Below are positions 33,761 to 42,729 of a stretch of 64,000 nt of DNA, piece by piece. Source of the DNA: Rhodopseudomonas sp. (lineage in GTDB: Bacteria > Pseudomonadota > Alphaproteobacteria > Rhizobiales > Xanthobacteraceae); the NCBI GenBank assembly GCA_016124795.1, contig WGNB01000038.1, positions 94,415-158,414 of the forward strand, in the 5' to 3' direction. Positions within the stretch are counted from its first letter, which is position 1; each line of letters starts with the position of its first letter. The position numbers were made by a program, and so were the translations under genes. The notes under the pieces were generated by a model, which had not been told where the DNA came from, did not search any database, and was given only the letters and a program-made list of their open reading frames with translations.

Positions 33761-34789
33761 CTACTTGGAGTTCGCTTTCACTTCCTGCTCGAAATAGGCG
33801 AGAGCGGCCTTGCCGTCGACGCCACGTTCCTTGTTGGCGCGGGCGATCCACTCTTCGGTCATGCTGTCGAGCTTGGCGTGCAGGTTCTTCATCATTTCCG
33901 GGCTTGCGGTGGTGAAGGTGGTGCCGAGCTTGAGCAGACCGGCCTTGCCGTCGGCGTCGGCCTTATCCCACATCGCGCCGGCGAGCTTGGCGACCGCCAT
34001 GCCCGAGACCGAATCGATCGCCTTCTTGTCCTTGTCCGACAGCGCGTCCCACTTGGCCTGGTTGACGACCAGGAACATCGAGGTGCGATAGAGCCCGTTC
34101 GGGATTTCCAGCGCTTCGTGGATCACCGGACCGATCTTGAAGTTATAGACCGACTCGGTCGGGAAGAAGATGCCGTCGGCGACGCCCTTGGACAGAACGT
34201 CATAAGCCTGCGACGACGGCGCGAACACCGGCACGGTGCCGAGCTTCTTGGCGATCTCGTTCACGAGGCCGCCCGGAACGCGCATCTTCAGGCCGTCAAG
34301 GTCGGAGATTTTGGTGAGCTTCTTGTCGCGGGTGAAGATGTGGCCCGGACCGTGGGTCCAGATGCCGACCAGATGGACGCCCTTGTATTCGTCGGCCTTG
34401 GCGAAGAACTTCTCATAAGTCTTCCAGTAGGCGATGCAGGACGACATCGCATTCGGCGCCAGGAACGGCAGCTCGACACCCTGGGTCAGGATGAAGCGGT
34501 TGGCGGTATAGGAGTTGGTGCTCATGCCGACGTCGGCGACGCCGTCCTTGACCAGATCGAAGTGCGACGGCGGATTGCCGAGGGCGCTGACGAACTGGAC
34601 CTTGACGCGGCCCTCGGTGACTTTCTCGACGTTCTGAGCCCAGACCTTGAACACTTCGACGGTCAGCGGGTGAGTCGGCGGCACCCAGTTGGAAAAGCGC
34701 CAGACGGTCTGGGCCGAAGCCTGGCCGCCGGTCAACAATGCGCCGGCCAGGGCCAGCCCCATGAATGCGCGCGTAGCCAATTTGAACAT
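33761..34789 (-). CDS. dctP: TRAP transporter periplasmic substrate-binding protein
   Basis: 342 aa from ATG at 34789, preceded by GGGAG; the in-frame ATG five codons upstream is part of that ribosome site. A Sec signal (MFKLATRAFMGLALAGALLT) ends near GQASAQT. The binding-site Arg is in LDGLKMRVPGGLVNEIAKKL. It delivers an organic anion, usually a carboxylate, to DctQM. The last TRAP gene in transcription order, 154 nt after DctM. Confidence 0.93.
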   Translation of the reverse strand: MFKLATRAFMGLALAGALLTGGQASAQTVWRFSNWVPPTHPLTVEVFKVWAQNVEKVTEGRVKVQFVSALGNPPSHFDLVKDGVADVGMSTNSYTANRFILTQGVELPFLAPNAMSSCIAYWKTYEKFFAKADEYKGVHLVGIWTHGPGHIFTRDKKLTKISDLDGLKMRVPGGLVNEIAKKLGTVPVFAPSSQAYDVLSKGVADGIFFPTESVYNFKIGPVIHEALEIPNGLYRTSMFLVVNQAKWDALSDKDKKAIDSVSGMAVAKLAGAMWDKADADGKAGLLKLGTTFTTASPEMMKNLHAKLDSMTEEWIARANKERGVDGKAALAYFEQEVKANSK

Positions 34790-34943
34790 GTGAATAGCTC
34801 CCATCTCGTTACATAAGCGGCATCATGCCGTTTATTGTCCAGCGAAGACAAGCCGCGCCGGTCTTGGCTGCCGGTTTCGGCTTTTCGTTCGGCGCGATTA
34901 ACGGCCGCGCCACGCCGTCGGCGGTCGCCAGGCGGTGGCCCGG

Positions 34944-36236
34944 CTAATTCATCAGTGACGGCAACAACAAGGTGATTTGCGGCACGAAGGCCAGCAGTGC
35001 GAGACGGACGACGTCCGCGGCAATGAAATAGGAGACGCCGCGGAAGATCGTCGTGACCGGCACGTCCTTGAGCGTCGACTTGAGCACGAAAACATTCAGG
35101 CCAATCGGCGGCGTGATCATGCCGATCTCGACGACCACAACAATGATGACGCCGAACCAGATCGGATCGAAGCCGAGCGACTTCACGATCGGGAAGAAGA
35201 TCGGAATCGTCAACAGCACCATGCTGAGGCTTTCCAGCAGGCAGCCGAGAACCAGATAGACCGCAAGAATGCAGACCATCACCATCATCGGTTCGGCGCC
35301 GAGCGCGTTCAGCCATCCGGACAACTGCGCGGGCAGGCCGGCGACATTGATGAAGTTGGAAAACAGAATCGCGCCGATCAGCAGGATGAACATCATCGCC
35401 GAGGTGCGCGCGGTTTCCACCAGCACGGTGTAAAGGATTTTCCAGGTCAGCTTGCGGCGCACGATCGCGAACAGGAAGGCGCCGCCCGAGCCGATGCCGG
35501 CAGCCTCCGTGGGCGTGAACAGGCCGAGGTAGATGCCGCCCATCACGATGATGAACAGCAGCAGCACGCCCCAGATCTTGGTCAGTGCGCGAAACCGGAT
35601 GCCCCAGGGCGACCGTTCGCCGCGCGGCCCCAGCGTCGGGTCGTGCCAGGTTACGACCGCGACCGCGAGCATGTAGAAGGTGATGCCGATGAAGCCGGGG
35701 ATGATGCCGGCGATGAACAGCTTGCCGATGTCGGTTGAGGTCATGATGCCGTAGAGCACCATGATCACGCTGGGTGGAATGAGGATGCCGAGCGTGCCGC
35801 CGGCGGCGATCGAACCGGCCGCCAAGCTGTCGGCGTAGCCGTAACGCCGCATCGCCGGCATCGCGACCTTCGACATGGTCGCGGCTGTCGCCATGCTGGA
35901 ACCCGACACCGCGGCGAAGCCGCCACAGGCGACGACGGTGGCCATCGCCAGGCCGCCACGGCGATGGCCGAGAAAGGCGTTGGCGCAATCGTAAAGTTCC
36001 TGGCCGAGGCCGGCGCGGTTGATGAAGCTGCCCATCAGGATGAACAGCGGCAGCACCGAAAGGTCGTCGGAGATCGTGGTTTCGTAACTGATCTGGCCGA
36101 ACATCGCCAAGGCCGCATTCCAGTTGGTGAAATGCGCGAAGCCGACGAAGCCGACGAGGCCCATGCCGAAAGCGATCGGCGCGCCGAGAAAAAGCAATGC
36201 GAAGACGGCGATGAATCCGATTGAGGATGCCAGCAA
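34944..36236 (-). CDS. dctM: TRAP transporter large permease
   Basis: About 430 aa if it starts at TTG 36236 (TTG-CTG-GCA, 8 nt after the DctQ stop), which matches the family length; the frame runs further upstream inside DctQ but that part is Arg-rich shadow. Twelve or so membrane segments; signature stretches are SVLPLFILMGSFINRAG-like (LSVLPLFILMGSFINRAGLG), AAGGTLGILIPPSVIMVLYG and GMITPPIGLNVFVLK. Confidence 0.92.
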   Translation of the reverse strand: MLASSIGFIAVFALLFLGAPIAFGMGLVGFVGFAHFTNWNAALAMFGQISYETTISDDLSVLPLFILMGSFINRAGLGQELYDCANAFLGHRRGGLAMATVVACGGFAAVSGSSMATAATMSKVAMPAMRRYGYADSLAAGSIAAGGTLGILIPPSVIMVLYGIMTSTDIGKLFIAGIIPGFIGITFYMLAVAVVTWHDPTLGPRGERSPWGIRFRALTKIWGVLLLFIIVMGGIYLGLFTPTEAAGIGSGGAFLFAIVRRKLTWKILYTVLVETARTSAMMFILLIGAILFSNFINVAGLPAQLSGWLNALGAEPMMVMVCILAVYLVLGCLLESLSMVLLTIPIFFPIVKSLGFDPIWFGVIIVVVVEIGMITPPIGLNVFVLKSTLKDVPVTTIFRGVSYFIAADVVRLALLAFVPQITLLLPSLMN

Positions 36237-36244
36237 GGAACGGC

Positions 36245-36766
36245 CTATGGCGTGTCTGGGGTGGGGCGGAGGACCGCGACGATTTGCAGCGCGATCACGA
36301 TGACCGCGAGCGCCGACATCACGCTCATGAAGTAAGCGAAAGGCGCCAAGGGTATGTTGAGATAATTGGTGAAGTCGCCGTAGGCCGCGAGCGATCCGGC
36401 CTTGATCCAGATTCGCCACGCCATAAGCGCCAGTGCCAGCAGCGAGGTCGCGAGCAAGACCGCGCGTTCTAGCTTCTTGGTGCGGTGTCCGGCGATCATC
36501 TCGAGCAGGTCGACGCTGACGTGCTCGCTATGCGCGGTGATGATCGGCAGGGCGCCGAAGATCATCAGGGCAAGGCCGAGGCCGGTCAGTTCGGATGCGC
36601 CCGGCACCGGCGCGTTGAAAGCGTAACGGCCGACGACATCGACGCAGCGCAGAAGCATCAGCAGAAACAGCACCAACGCAACGAACAGATTGAGCAGCAT
36701 CTCCAGCCGTCCAAGGACGGTGTTGCCGGTGACCATTTGGGTGGAGAGGTTTTCGGTGTCGCTCAC
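36245..36766 (-). CDS. dctQ: TRAP transporter small permease
   Basis: 173 aa from GTG 36766, preceded by GAGG; an ATG ten codons later has no ribosome site. Four membrane segments; RYAFNAPVPGASELTGLGLA and EHVSVDLLEMI are typical DctQ blocks. First gene of the TRAP operon. Confidence 0.9.
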   Translation of the reverse strand: MSDTENLSTQMVTGNTVLGRLEMLLNLFVALVLFLLMLLRCVDVVGRYAFNAPVPGASELTGLGLALMIFGALPIITAHSEHVSVDLLEMIAGHRTKKLERAVLLATSLLALALMAWRIWIKAGSLAAYGDFTNYLNIPLAPFAYFMSVMSALAVIVIALQIVAVLRPTPDTP

Positions 36767-37174
36767 GCTGCCTCTACAGACTGAGATTAACGGTTCGCGT
36801 CGCTTGCTTGCGCTGTGATTGCCCGTTTCGCCAACGCACCTTTTATAACGCAAAACCGCGAAGATGAAAGCGGCGCGGCCGTTGCGAGCGCTGCGCCTAA
36901 GCGGCGGGCGTTCTGGCGTTATTTTAGGCTTAAAATAACTGCGGCGCCACCGCAAAAAATCCTTGGCGGCGTTTGTCCCTATGAAGCGGTGAAAATCCAA
37001 GGCCGTCACCGGGCGCCGGACCTGGCCGCGAAGCGGGGCGCCGCCCGAATCTTAGGCCACCGCTCGGACGGGGCCCGAGAGCCGCTCAATTTTTTTTACA
37101 CAGACGCTACGTCCGCGGGTCATGCGGGCGTCGTGCGGGGCCGCTATTCGACCTTCGGGAGGCCTGCGGCTGCC
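36767..37174. other. Divergent intergenic region between dctQ and the zinc-ribbon gene (408 nt)
   Basis: Unusually AT-rich in its middle compared with its surroundings. It holds one long palindrome (36918-36939, listed separately) and a TTTTATAACG stretch near 36840. A frame continues in from the zinc-ribbon gene but has no family-like sequence. I see no other gene. Confidence 0.5.
36918..36939. promoter_or_regulatory. AT-rich palindrome upstream of the TRAP operon
   Basis: GTTATTTTA-GGCT-TAAAATAAC: perfect 9-bp arms with a 4-nt spacer, about 150 nt upstream of dctQ. Likely a regulator operator because such AT-rich dyads are rare in this sequence. The regulator is not in the window. Confidence 0.55.
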
Positions 37175-37429
37175 ATGAACGACTACAATCATCCACGCTC
37201 GGGGCCGGAGGCCGACAACCATGCCGCGACCGCGCCAAGGGAGGCGGGGCCTGTCGGGCCGCGCCGCAAGCGATGCGCGCAATGCGGCAAGCCGTTCGGG
37301 CTGGTTCGTCGCCGGCGGGCGGGCATGCAGTTTTGTTCAAACGCCTGTTTGACCGAACAGGCCCAAGGCGCGCATCGGGCGGTGCGTGAGAAAGCGCGCT
37401 GGTTTGAGTTTCTGAACGCGCGCGGTTAA
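37175..37429 (+). CDS. Small zinc-ribbon protein
   Basis: 84 aa from ATG 37175. Two CxxC/CxxxC pairs, KRCAQCGKPFG and FCSNACLTEQ, form a probable zinc site of the treble-clef/ribbon type (FCS/MYM-like). The N-terminal 30 residues are low-complexity and the end is helical and basic. Stop overlaps phnN by 4 nt tail to tail. Function unknown. Confidence 0.7.
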   Translation: MNDYNHPRSGPEADNHAATAPREAGPVGPRRKRCAQCGKPFGLVRRRRAGMQFCSNACLTEQAQGAHRAVREKARWFEFLNARG

Positions 37430-38019
37430 GCGGTTTGTCCGGCTTCGATCAGCTTGACCAGACGCCGGATCGCGGCGGCCGGCGATCCGCTGTTATCGAT
37501 CGTGCGGTCTGGCTGAAAGCCGACATAGGCTTCGTTGCGCTTGATCCGTTCGGGCAGTGCGCCGTCGCTGCTGCGTCCCCGGCCAGCCAGGCGAGCGGCC
37601 AGAATGTCGGCGGGCGCGGTGATCCTGACGGCGAGGACGTTGGCGTAGCGCAGGCGCAGCTCGGCGACGATGCCGCGCGACACATTGCAGACGACGGTCC
37701 GGCCGGCGCGGATGTCGTCGTCGATGGTGCGCGGAATGCCATAACGGTGATCGTGCGCCGGCCACCAGAAGGCGAAAGCGCCGTCCGTCAGGGCGCGGTT
37801 GAAACCGGCTTCGTCCAGGCTGTCGTGGTCCTCGGCCGCCGAAGCCGCGCGGGTGACGACCCGGCGTGGAAAGACGACATCCGGGTTCTCGGCGCAGGCC
37901 GCCTTGGCTCCGGCGATGACCGTATCCTTGCCGGCGCCGCTCGGCCCTACCACCAGCAGCAGGTGTCCCGGCCCGATGCGGGCAGGGGCCGGCGGTACGG
38001 GGGACGACGGCGTGGTCAT
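37426..38019 (-). CDS. phnN: Ribose 1,5-bisphosphokinase
   Basis: 197 aa. P-loop VVGPSGAGKDTVIAGA at the N-terminus; later GKDT, RYGIPRTIDDDIRAGRTVV and RGRSSDGALPERIKRN match guanylate-kinase-like PhnN, which makes PRPP from ribose 1,5-bisphosphate at the end of the C-P lyase route. Overlaps phnM by 4 nt; last gene of the minus-strand phn operon. Confidence 0.93.
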   Translation of the reverse strand: MTTPSSPVPPAPARIGPGHLLLVVGPSGAGKDTVIAGAKAACAENPDVVFPRRVVTRAASAAEDHDSLDEAGFNRALTDGAFAFWWPAHDHRYGIPRTIDDDIRAGRTVVCNVSRGIVAELRLRYANVLAVRITAPADILAARLAGRGRSSDGALPERIKRNEAYVGFQPDRTIDNSGSPAAAIRRLVKLIEAGQTA

Positions 38020-39179
38020 GCGACGCGGCGGCCCGCGGTCCAGACGCTGCGAACGGCGATGGCGTCGTCATTGCGATAAACGCAAATCATATCGGCGCGC
38101 TTGCCGACGGCGATTTCGCCGCGATCGGTCAGGCCGACGGCGTCGGCGGGGGTCTTGCTGACCGTGCGCACCGCCGCCGCCAGATCGTACTTCGGCGCGA
38201 CCTCCGGCAGCCGCAGCGCCGCGATCAAAAGACTCGACGGCACATAGTCCGACGACATCAGGTCGAGCATACCGGCGCGTGCCAGATCGGCGGTCGCGAC
38301 ATTGCCGGAATGCGATCCGCCGCGAATGAGGTTGGGCGCGCCCATCATCACCTTGATCCCGGCGGCGTGCAGCGCCGCCGCCGCGCCGACGGTCGTTGGA
38401 AATTCCGCCACCGCGACCTTGTCGAGCACGGCCTGTTCGACATGCTCGGCCGTGGTGTCGTCGTGGCTTGCCAAGGGCGTGCCGTGGACCCCGGCGAGCT
38501 TGACCAGACCTTCGTAATTGGCGGCGGCGTAATTGGCATGGTTTTCGACCCGCTTGGCGAATACCACATCCAGCTCGGCGTCGCTCATGCCGCCGCTCTT
38601 GCCGCGATAATATTCCCGCAGTTTCTGTGGATCGCGGAACTGGCGCTGGCCCGGTGTATGGTCCATCAGCGACATCAGCCTCACGTCCGGCCGCACGATC
38701 AGGTCGGCGCAGTCGCCGACCACCTTGGGCATCGGCACCTCGCAGCGCAGATGCAGGAAATGCTCGATCCGTAACATGCCGGCGTCGCGCGCCCGGTCGA
38801 TGGCCTGCGCCAGAACCGCCGCCTGGCCGTCGACATCGCCGGCGCCTTCCTCGCGCCAGACCCGTAGCGAATCCAGCACCGTGGTGATGCCGCTGGTGGC
38901 GATCTGGGCGTCATAGGAGATGACGGCGGCGACGGTGTCCCACTGAACCTTCGGGCGCGGCATCACATGCGCTTCCAGGTGGTCGGTATGCAGTTCGACC
39001 AAACCGGGCAGCAGCAACTGGCCTTCCAGGTCGAGGCCGCGCTCGGGCGCCGCGCCTTCGCCGATCTCGACAATCATGCCGTCGCTGACCGCGACATAGC
39101 CGCGTTCGATCACCGCATCGGCGAGCACGATGCGGGCGTTTTCGAGGATCGTCGGCGTGGCGTCGGTCATGTCGGTCAT
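38016..39179 (-). CDS. phnM: Alpha-D-ribose 1-methylphosphonate 5-triphosphate diphosphatase (first copy)
   Basis: About 387 aa from ATG 39179 (AGGG just upstream); ATGs at 39206, 39197 and 39170 are alternatives. Amidohydrolase fold: metal-binding HTD in LPGLVELHTDHLEAHVMPRP, QWDTVAAVISYDAQIATSGI, and late SHDDTTAEHV and MMGAPNLIRGGSHSGNV. It removes pyrophosphate from the PhnI product before PhnJ acts. This is the copy inside phnGHIJKLMN; a second lies at 45404. Confidence 0.93.
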   Translation of the reverse strand: MTDMTDATPTILENARIVLADAVIERGYVAVSDGMIVEIGEGAAPERGLDLEGQLLLPGLVELHTDHLEAHVMPRPKVQWDTVAAVISYDAQIATSGITTVLDSLRVWREEGAGDVDGQAAVLAQAIDRARDAGMLRIEHFLHLRCEVPMPKVVGDCADLIVRPDVRLMSLMDHTPGQRQFRDPQKLREYYRGKSGGMSDAELDVVFAKRVENHANYAAANYEGLVKLAGVHGTPLASHDDTTAEHVEQAVLDKVAVAEFPTTVGAAAALHAAGIKVMMGAPNLIRGGSHSGNVATADLARAGMLDLMSSDYVPSSLLIAALRLPEVAPKYDLAAAVRTVSKTPADAVGLTDRGEIAVGKRADMICVYRNDDAIAVRSVWTAGRRVA

Positions 39180-39209
39180 GTTGGCCCTGGCGTTCATCTT
39201 CAACATGGT

Positions 39210-39905
39210 TCAAGCGGCGATGGCGAAATGCATGACGTCGACAGAAATGTCGGCGACGGCTTCGCGGACCGCGTCGTCGTGGACGATGGCGACGATCGCC
39301 GCGCCCTGTCGCTTGCGCTCCCGCACGATATCGACAACGACGGCGCGGTTATGGGCGTCGAGCGAGGCGGTCGGTTCGTCGAGCAGCAAGATCGGATGTT
39401 TGGGTAAAAGGCCGCGCGCGAGGTTGATGCGCTGCTGTTCGCCGCCTGAGAAGGTCGCCGGCGGCAGGCTCCACAGCCGTTCCGGCACATTGAACCGTCG
39501 CAGCATCATGGCGGCGCGGGCCGTGGCGTCGTCACGGGCGACGCCCTTGACGATCAGCGGTTCGGCGACGATGTCGAGCGCCGAGACGCGCGGCACCGCG
39601 CGCAGGAACTGGGTGACGTAGCCGAGCGCACGCTGACGCACGGCCAATATGGCGCGCGGGCTGGCGTTGGCGATATCGACCGTCTTGTCGTCGGCCGACA
39701 CGAGGATGCGGCCGGCATCGCATTTATAATTGCCGAAGATCAGCTTGAGAATCGACGACTTGCCGGCGCCGGACGGACCGGTCAAGGCAATGCACTGGCC
39801 GCGTTCGGCGACGAAGCTGACATCGCGCAAGACCGGCAGGCGCAGGCCGCCCTGCAGATGCATGGTGAAGGTCTTGGATACGTCCGACAGTTCAAGGGCG
39901 GGCAT
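39210..39905 (-). CDS. phnL: C-P lyase accessory ABC-type ATPase PhnL
   Basis: 231 aa. Walker A GPSGAGKSS, signature FSGGEQQRINLARGL, Walker B ILLLDEPTASLD. PhnL joins the C-P lyase core with PhnK rather than serving transport. Nine nt separate it from phnK. Confidence 0.95.
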   Translation of the reverse strand: MPALELSDVSKTFTMHLQGGLRLPVLRDVSFVAERGQCIALTGPSGAGKSSILKLIFGNYKCDAGRILVSADDKTVDIANASPRAILAVRQRALGYVTQFLRAVPRVSALDIVAEPLIVKGVARDDATARAAMMLRRFNVPERLWSLPPATFSGGEQQRINLARGLLPKHPILLLDEPTASLDAHNRAVVVDIVRERKRQGAAIVAIVHDDAVREAVADISVDVMHFAIAA

Positions 39906-39914
39906 CGGTTGACC

Positions 39915-40703
39915 TCACGCCGGCAAAATCGAGGAGACCAGCAACTGGGTGTAAGGCTGGTGTGGATCGTCGAGCACCTGATCGGTGAGGCCGGCTTCGA
40001 TCACCTCGCCGCCTTTCATCACCATGATGCGATTCGATAACAGGCGCGCGACGGCGAGATCGTGCGTCACCACAATGGCGGCGATCCTCATTTCGGCGAC
40101 GATCCGGCGCAGCAGGTCGAGCAGGCGGGCCTGCACGGACACATCGAGGCCACCGGTGGGTTCGTCCATGAAAATCAGACGCGGCGCGGTCACAAGGTTG
40201 CGCGCGATCTGGAGGCGTTGCCGCATGCCGCCGGAATAGCTGCGTGGCGTATCGTCGATCCGATCGTGCGGAATTTCGACGCGGCCGAGCCAGTCAGTGG
40301 CGGTGGCGCGAATGTCCTGATAATTGCGAGCGCCGACCGCCATCAGCCGCTCGCCGACATTGCCTCCGGCCGAGACGCCCATGCGCAGGCCAAGTTGCGG
40401 GTCCTGATGGACGTAGCCCCAGTCGGTACGCAGCAGGAACCGCCGCGCCGGCTCGCTCATGCGCCACAAATCGGCAAGCGAGCCGTCGCGCATCCGATAT
40501 GTGACGCTGCCGGACGAAGGCTCGATCTGCGTCGACAGCAATTGCAGCAATGTCGACTTGCCGGAACCGGATTCGCCGACAACCGCCATGACTTCGCCCT
40601 CGTAGAGCTCGAACGAGGCATCGCGGCAGCCGAGTTGGCGACCGTAATACTTGGTCAGCCCCTTGGCGATCAGCAAAGGCGTGTCGGTGTCAGGCGTTGT
40701 CAT
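39915..40703 (-). CDS. phnK: C-P lyase accessory ABC-type ATPase PhnK
   Basis: 262 aa from ATG 40703, which overlaps the phnJ stop as ATGA; the frame's Arg-rich extension into phnJ is rejected. Walker A GESGSGKST, signature YSGGMRQRLQIARNL, Walker B LIFMDEPTGGLD, and YVHQDPQLGLRMGVSAGGN, which is PhnK-like. Binds PhnJ in the core complex. Confidence 0.95.
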   Translation of the reverse strand: MTTPDTDTPLLIAKGLTKYYGRQLGCRDASFELYEGEVMAVVGESGSGKSTLLQLLSTQIEPSSGSVTYRMRDGSLADLWRMSEPARRFLLRTDWGYVHQDPQLGLRMGVSAGGNVGERLMAVGARNYQDIRATATDWLGRVEIPHDRIDDTPRSYSGGMRQRLQIARNLVTAPRLIFMDEPTGGLDVSVQARLLDLLRRIVAEMRIAAIVVTHDLAVARLLSNRIMVMKGGEVIEAGLTDQVLDDPHQPYTQLLVSSILPA

Positions 40704-41611
40704 GCCGGCTCCGTCGGTGAAGCGCCGGTGTGCGAACTGCCTTGCGGATCGGCAGGAGCGGCGTTGTAAGGACCGTGGCCGAGTGCGCGGCGTTGTTCGC
40801 AATAATCGGTGTCCGAACACACGAACATCCGGTTGCCGTCGTCGTCGGTGATGACCTCGTCGAGAAAGCTGTCGGACGCGCCGCACAATTCGCAGGCCGC
40901 GTCATGTCGATAGGCCTCGAAGGGGTGATCCTCGAAGTCGAGCGAAACCACGCGAGTGTACGGCGGGATCGCATAGATGCGCTTTTCACGCCCGGCGCCG
41001 AACAGTTGCAAGGCCGGGCAATCGTCGAGCTTGGGATTGTCGAATTTCGGGATCGGCGAGGGGTCCATCACGTAACGGTCGTCGACCTGCACCGGATAAG
41101 CATAGGCCGTGGCGATATGGCCGTGGCGGGCGATGTCTTCATAGAGCTTGACGTGCATCAGGCCATATTCCGACAGCGCATGCATCCGTCGGGTTTCGGT
41201 TTCGCGCGGTTCGAGAAACCGCAGCGGCTCCGGGATCGGCACCTGATAAACCAGCACCTGCTCCTCCGAGAGCGGCGTCTCCGGCACGCGGTGCCGGGTC
41301 TGGATCACGGTGGCTTCGATCGTGGCCGTTGTGGTGCGCACGTTCGCAGTCTTGGTGAAGAACTTGCGGATCGACACCGCGTTAGTGGTGTCGTCCGAAC
41401 CTTGATCGATGACTTTGAGGGTATCGTCAGGGCCGAGAATCGACGCGGTGACCTGTACGCCGCCGGTGCCCCAGCCATAAGGCATCGGCATTTCGCGCGA
41501 CGCGAAGGGCACCTGATAGCCCGGGATCGCGATCGCCTTGAGAATGGCGCGGCGGATCATCCGTTTGGTCTGCTCGTCGAGATAAGCGAAGTTATAAGCC
41601 GGCGCGGTCAT
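40700..41611 (-). CDS. phnJ: C-P lyase, radical-SAM subunit PhnJ
   Basis: 303 aa from ATG 41611, an ATGA overlap with phnI. The unusual cluster motif is intact: CELC, then 21 residues, Cys, 5 residues, Cys (C-x2-C-x21-C-x5-C, encoded near 40780-40890). The N-terminal PMPYGWGTGGVQVTASIL holds the glycine that carries the radical. This enzyme cleaves the carbon-phosphorus bond. The 120-residue frame extension upstream lies in phnI and is shadow. Confidence 0.97.
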   Translation of the reverse strand: MTAPAYNFAYLDEQTKRMIRRAILKAIAIPGYQVPFASREMPMPYGWGTGGVQVTASILGPDDTLKVIDQGSDDTTNAVSIRKFFTKTANVRTTTATIEATVIQTRHRVPETPLSEEQVLVYQVPIPEPLRFLEPRETETRRMHALSEYGLMHVKLYEDIARHGHIATAYAYPVQVDDRYVMDPSPIPKFDNPKLDDCPALQLFGAGREKRIYAIPPYTRVVSLDFEDHPFEAYRHDAACELCGASDSFLDEVITDDDGNRMFVCSDTDYCEQRRALGHGPYNAAPADPQGSSHTGASPTEPA

Positions 41612-42726
41612 TCGGCGGCATCCTGCAAAGCGGTCATCTGCGATTCGGCGTCGGCTTGTGTGCCCCGGGCAAAGAATTCGGCCTGCAATTTGCGCAGCAG
41701 ACCGAGCTCGGCCTGGAAGTCGACATAGTGCGGCAGCTTGAGATGCTCGACGAAACCCGTGGCCTGGACGTTGTCGGAATGGCTCAGCACGAATTCGGCG
41801 TCCTGGGCCGGTGCGCCGGTTTCCTCGCCGAGTTCGGCGGCGCGCAAGGCGCGATCGACCAGAGCCATGGCCATGGCTTTGCGTTCGCTCTGCCCGAACG
41901 ACAGGCCGTAACCGCGTGTAAAGCGCGGGGGCTGGTCGGCATTGCCGGTGAACTGGTTCACCATCTGGCACTCGGTGACGGCAATAGCGCCCAGTGGTAC
42001 GGCAAAGCCGGCGTCTTCGGCGAAGAATTCAATCTCGACTTCGCCGTAACGGATCTCGCCGGCGAAGGGATGGTTGCGGCCGTAGCCGCGCTGCGTCGAA
42101 TAAGCCAGCGCGAGGAGAAAGCCTTCGTCGCCGCGCGCCAGATTTTGCAGACGCAGATCGCGGCCGGCCGGAAACGACAAGGGTTCGCGGGTCAGATCGC
42201 CGACGTCTTCCGCGGCCGGCGAATTGTTTTCGATCAGGCCGCTGCCGGCGAGCAACTCGGCGACCGAGCGGAACTTCGTGTCGTCGCCGGGCGCGGTCGC
42301 CGGCTCCGGTACATCGCCGCCTTCGGCCAGCGTATGGTCGAGCAGGCGGTGGGTGTAATCGAAAGTCGGGCCGAGGACCTGGCCGCCCGGCAGATCCTTG
42401 AAGGTTGCCGAGACGCGCCGGCGGATATCCATGTCGCCGGTTTCGATCGGCACGGAAGCGCCGAACCGCGGCAGCGTGGTGCGATAGGCGCGCAGCAGAA
42501 AGATCGCCTCGATCAGGTCGCCGCGCGCCTGCTTGATCGCCAGCGCCGCCAATTCGCGGTCGTAGAGCGAGCCTTCGCACATCACGCGGTCGACGCCGAG
42601 CGCGAGCTGATGGCCGATCTGGTCAAGCGTCAGTTCGGGCACCGCGCGGTCGCCACGCCGCACGTCGGCCAGCAGCGCGTGGGCATTCTCAATGGCGCGT
42701 TCGCCGCCCTTGACTGCGACATACAT
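41608..42726 (-). CDS. phnI: C-P lyase core subunit PhnI
   Basis: 372 aa, full length. MYVAVKGGERAIENAHALLA at the N-terminus and EVEFFAEDAGFAVPLGAIAV-like and DNVQATGFVEHLKLPHYVDF segments are typical. With PhnG, H and L it displaces adenine from ATP to attach phosphonate to ribose triphosphate. ATGA overlap with phnJ; 3 nt from phnH. Confidence 0.95.
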   Translation of the reverse strand: MYVAVKGGERAIENAHALLADVRRGDRAVPELTLDQIGHQLALGVDRVMCEGSLYDRELAALAIKQARGDLIEAIFLLRAYRTTLPRFGASVPIETGDMDIRRRVSATFKDLPGGQVLGPTFDYTHRLLDHTLAEGGDVPEPATAPGDDTKFRSVAELLAGSGLIENNSPAAEDVGDLTREPLSFPAGRDLRLQNLARGDEGFLLALAYSTQRGYGRNHPFAGEIRYGEVEIEFFAEDAGFAVPLGAIAVTECQMVNQFTGNADQPPRFTRGYGLSFGQSERKAMAMALVDRALRAAELGEETGAPAQDAEFVLSHSDNVQATGFVEHLKLPHYVDFQAELGLLRKLQAEFFARGTQADAESQMTALQDAAE

Positions 42727-42729
42727 GGT

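Noticed and set aside
36815..37174. Upstream extension of the zinc-ribbon frame
   Set aside because: Contains the AT-rich palindrome and no protein-like sequence; ATG 37175 gives a compact zinc-ribbon protein.
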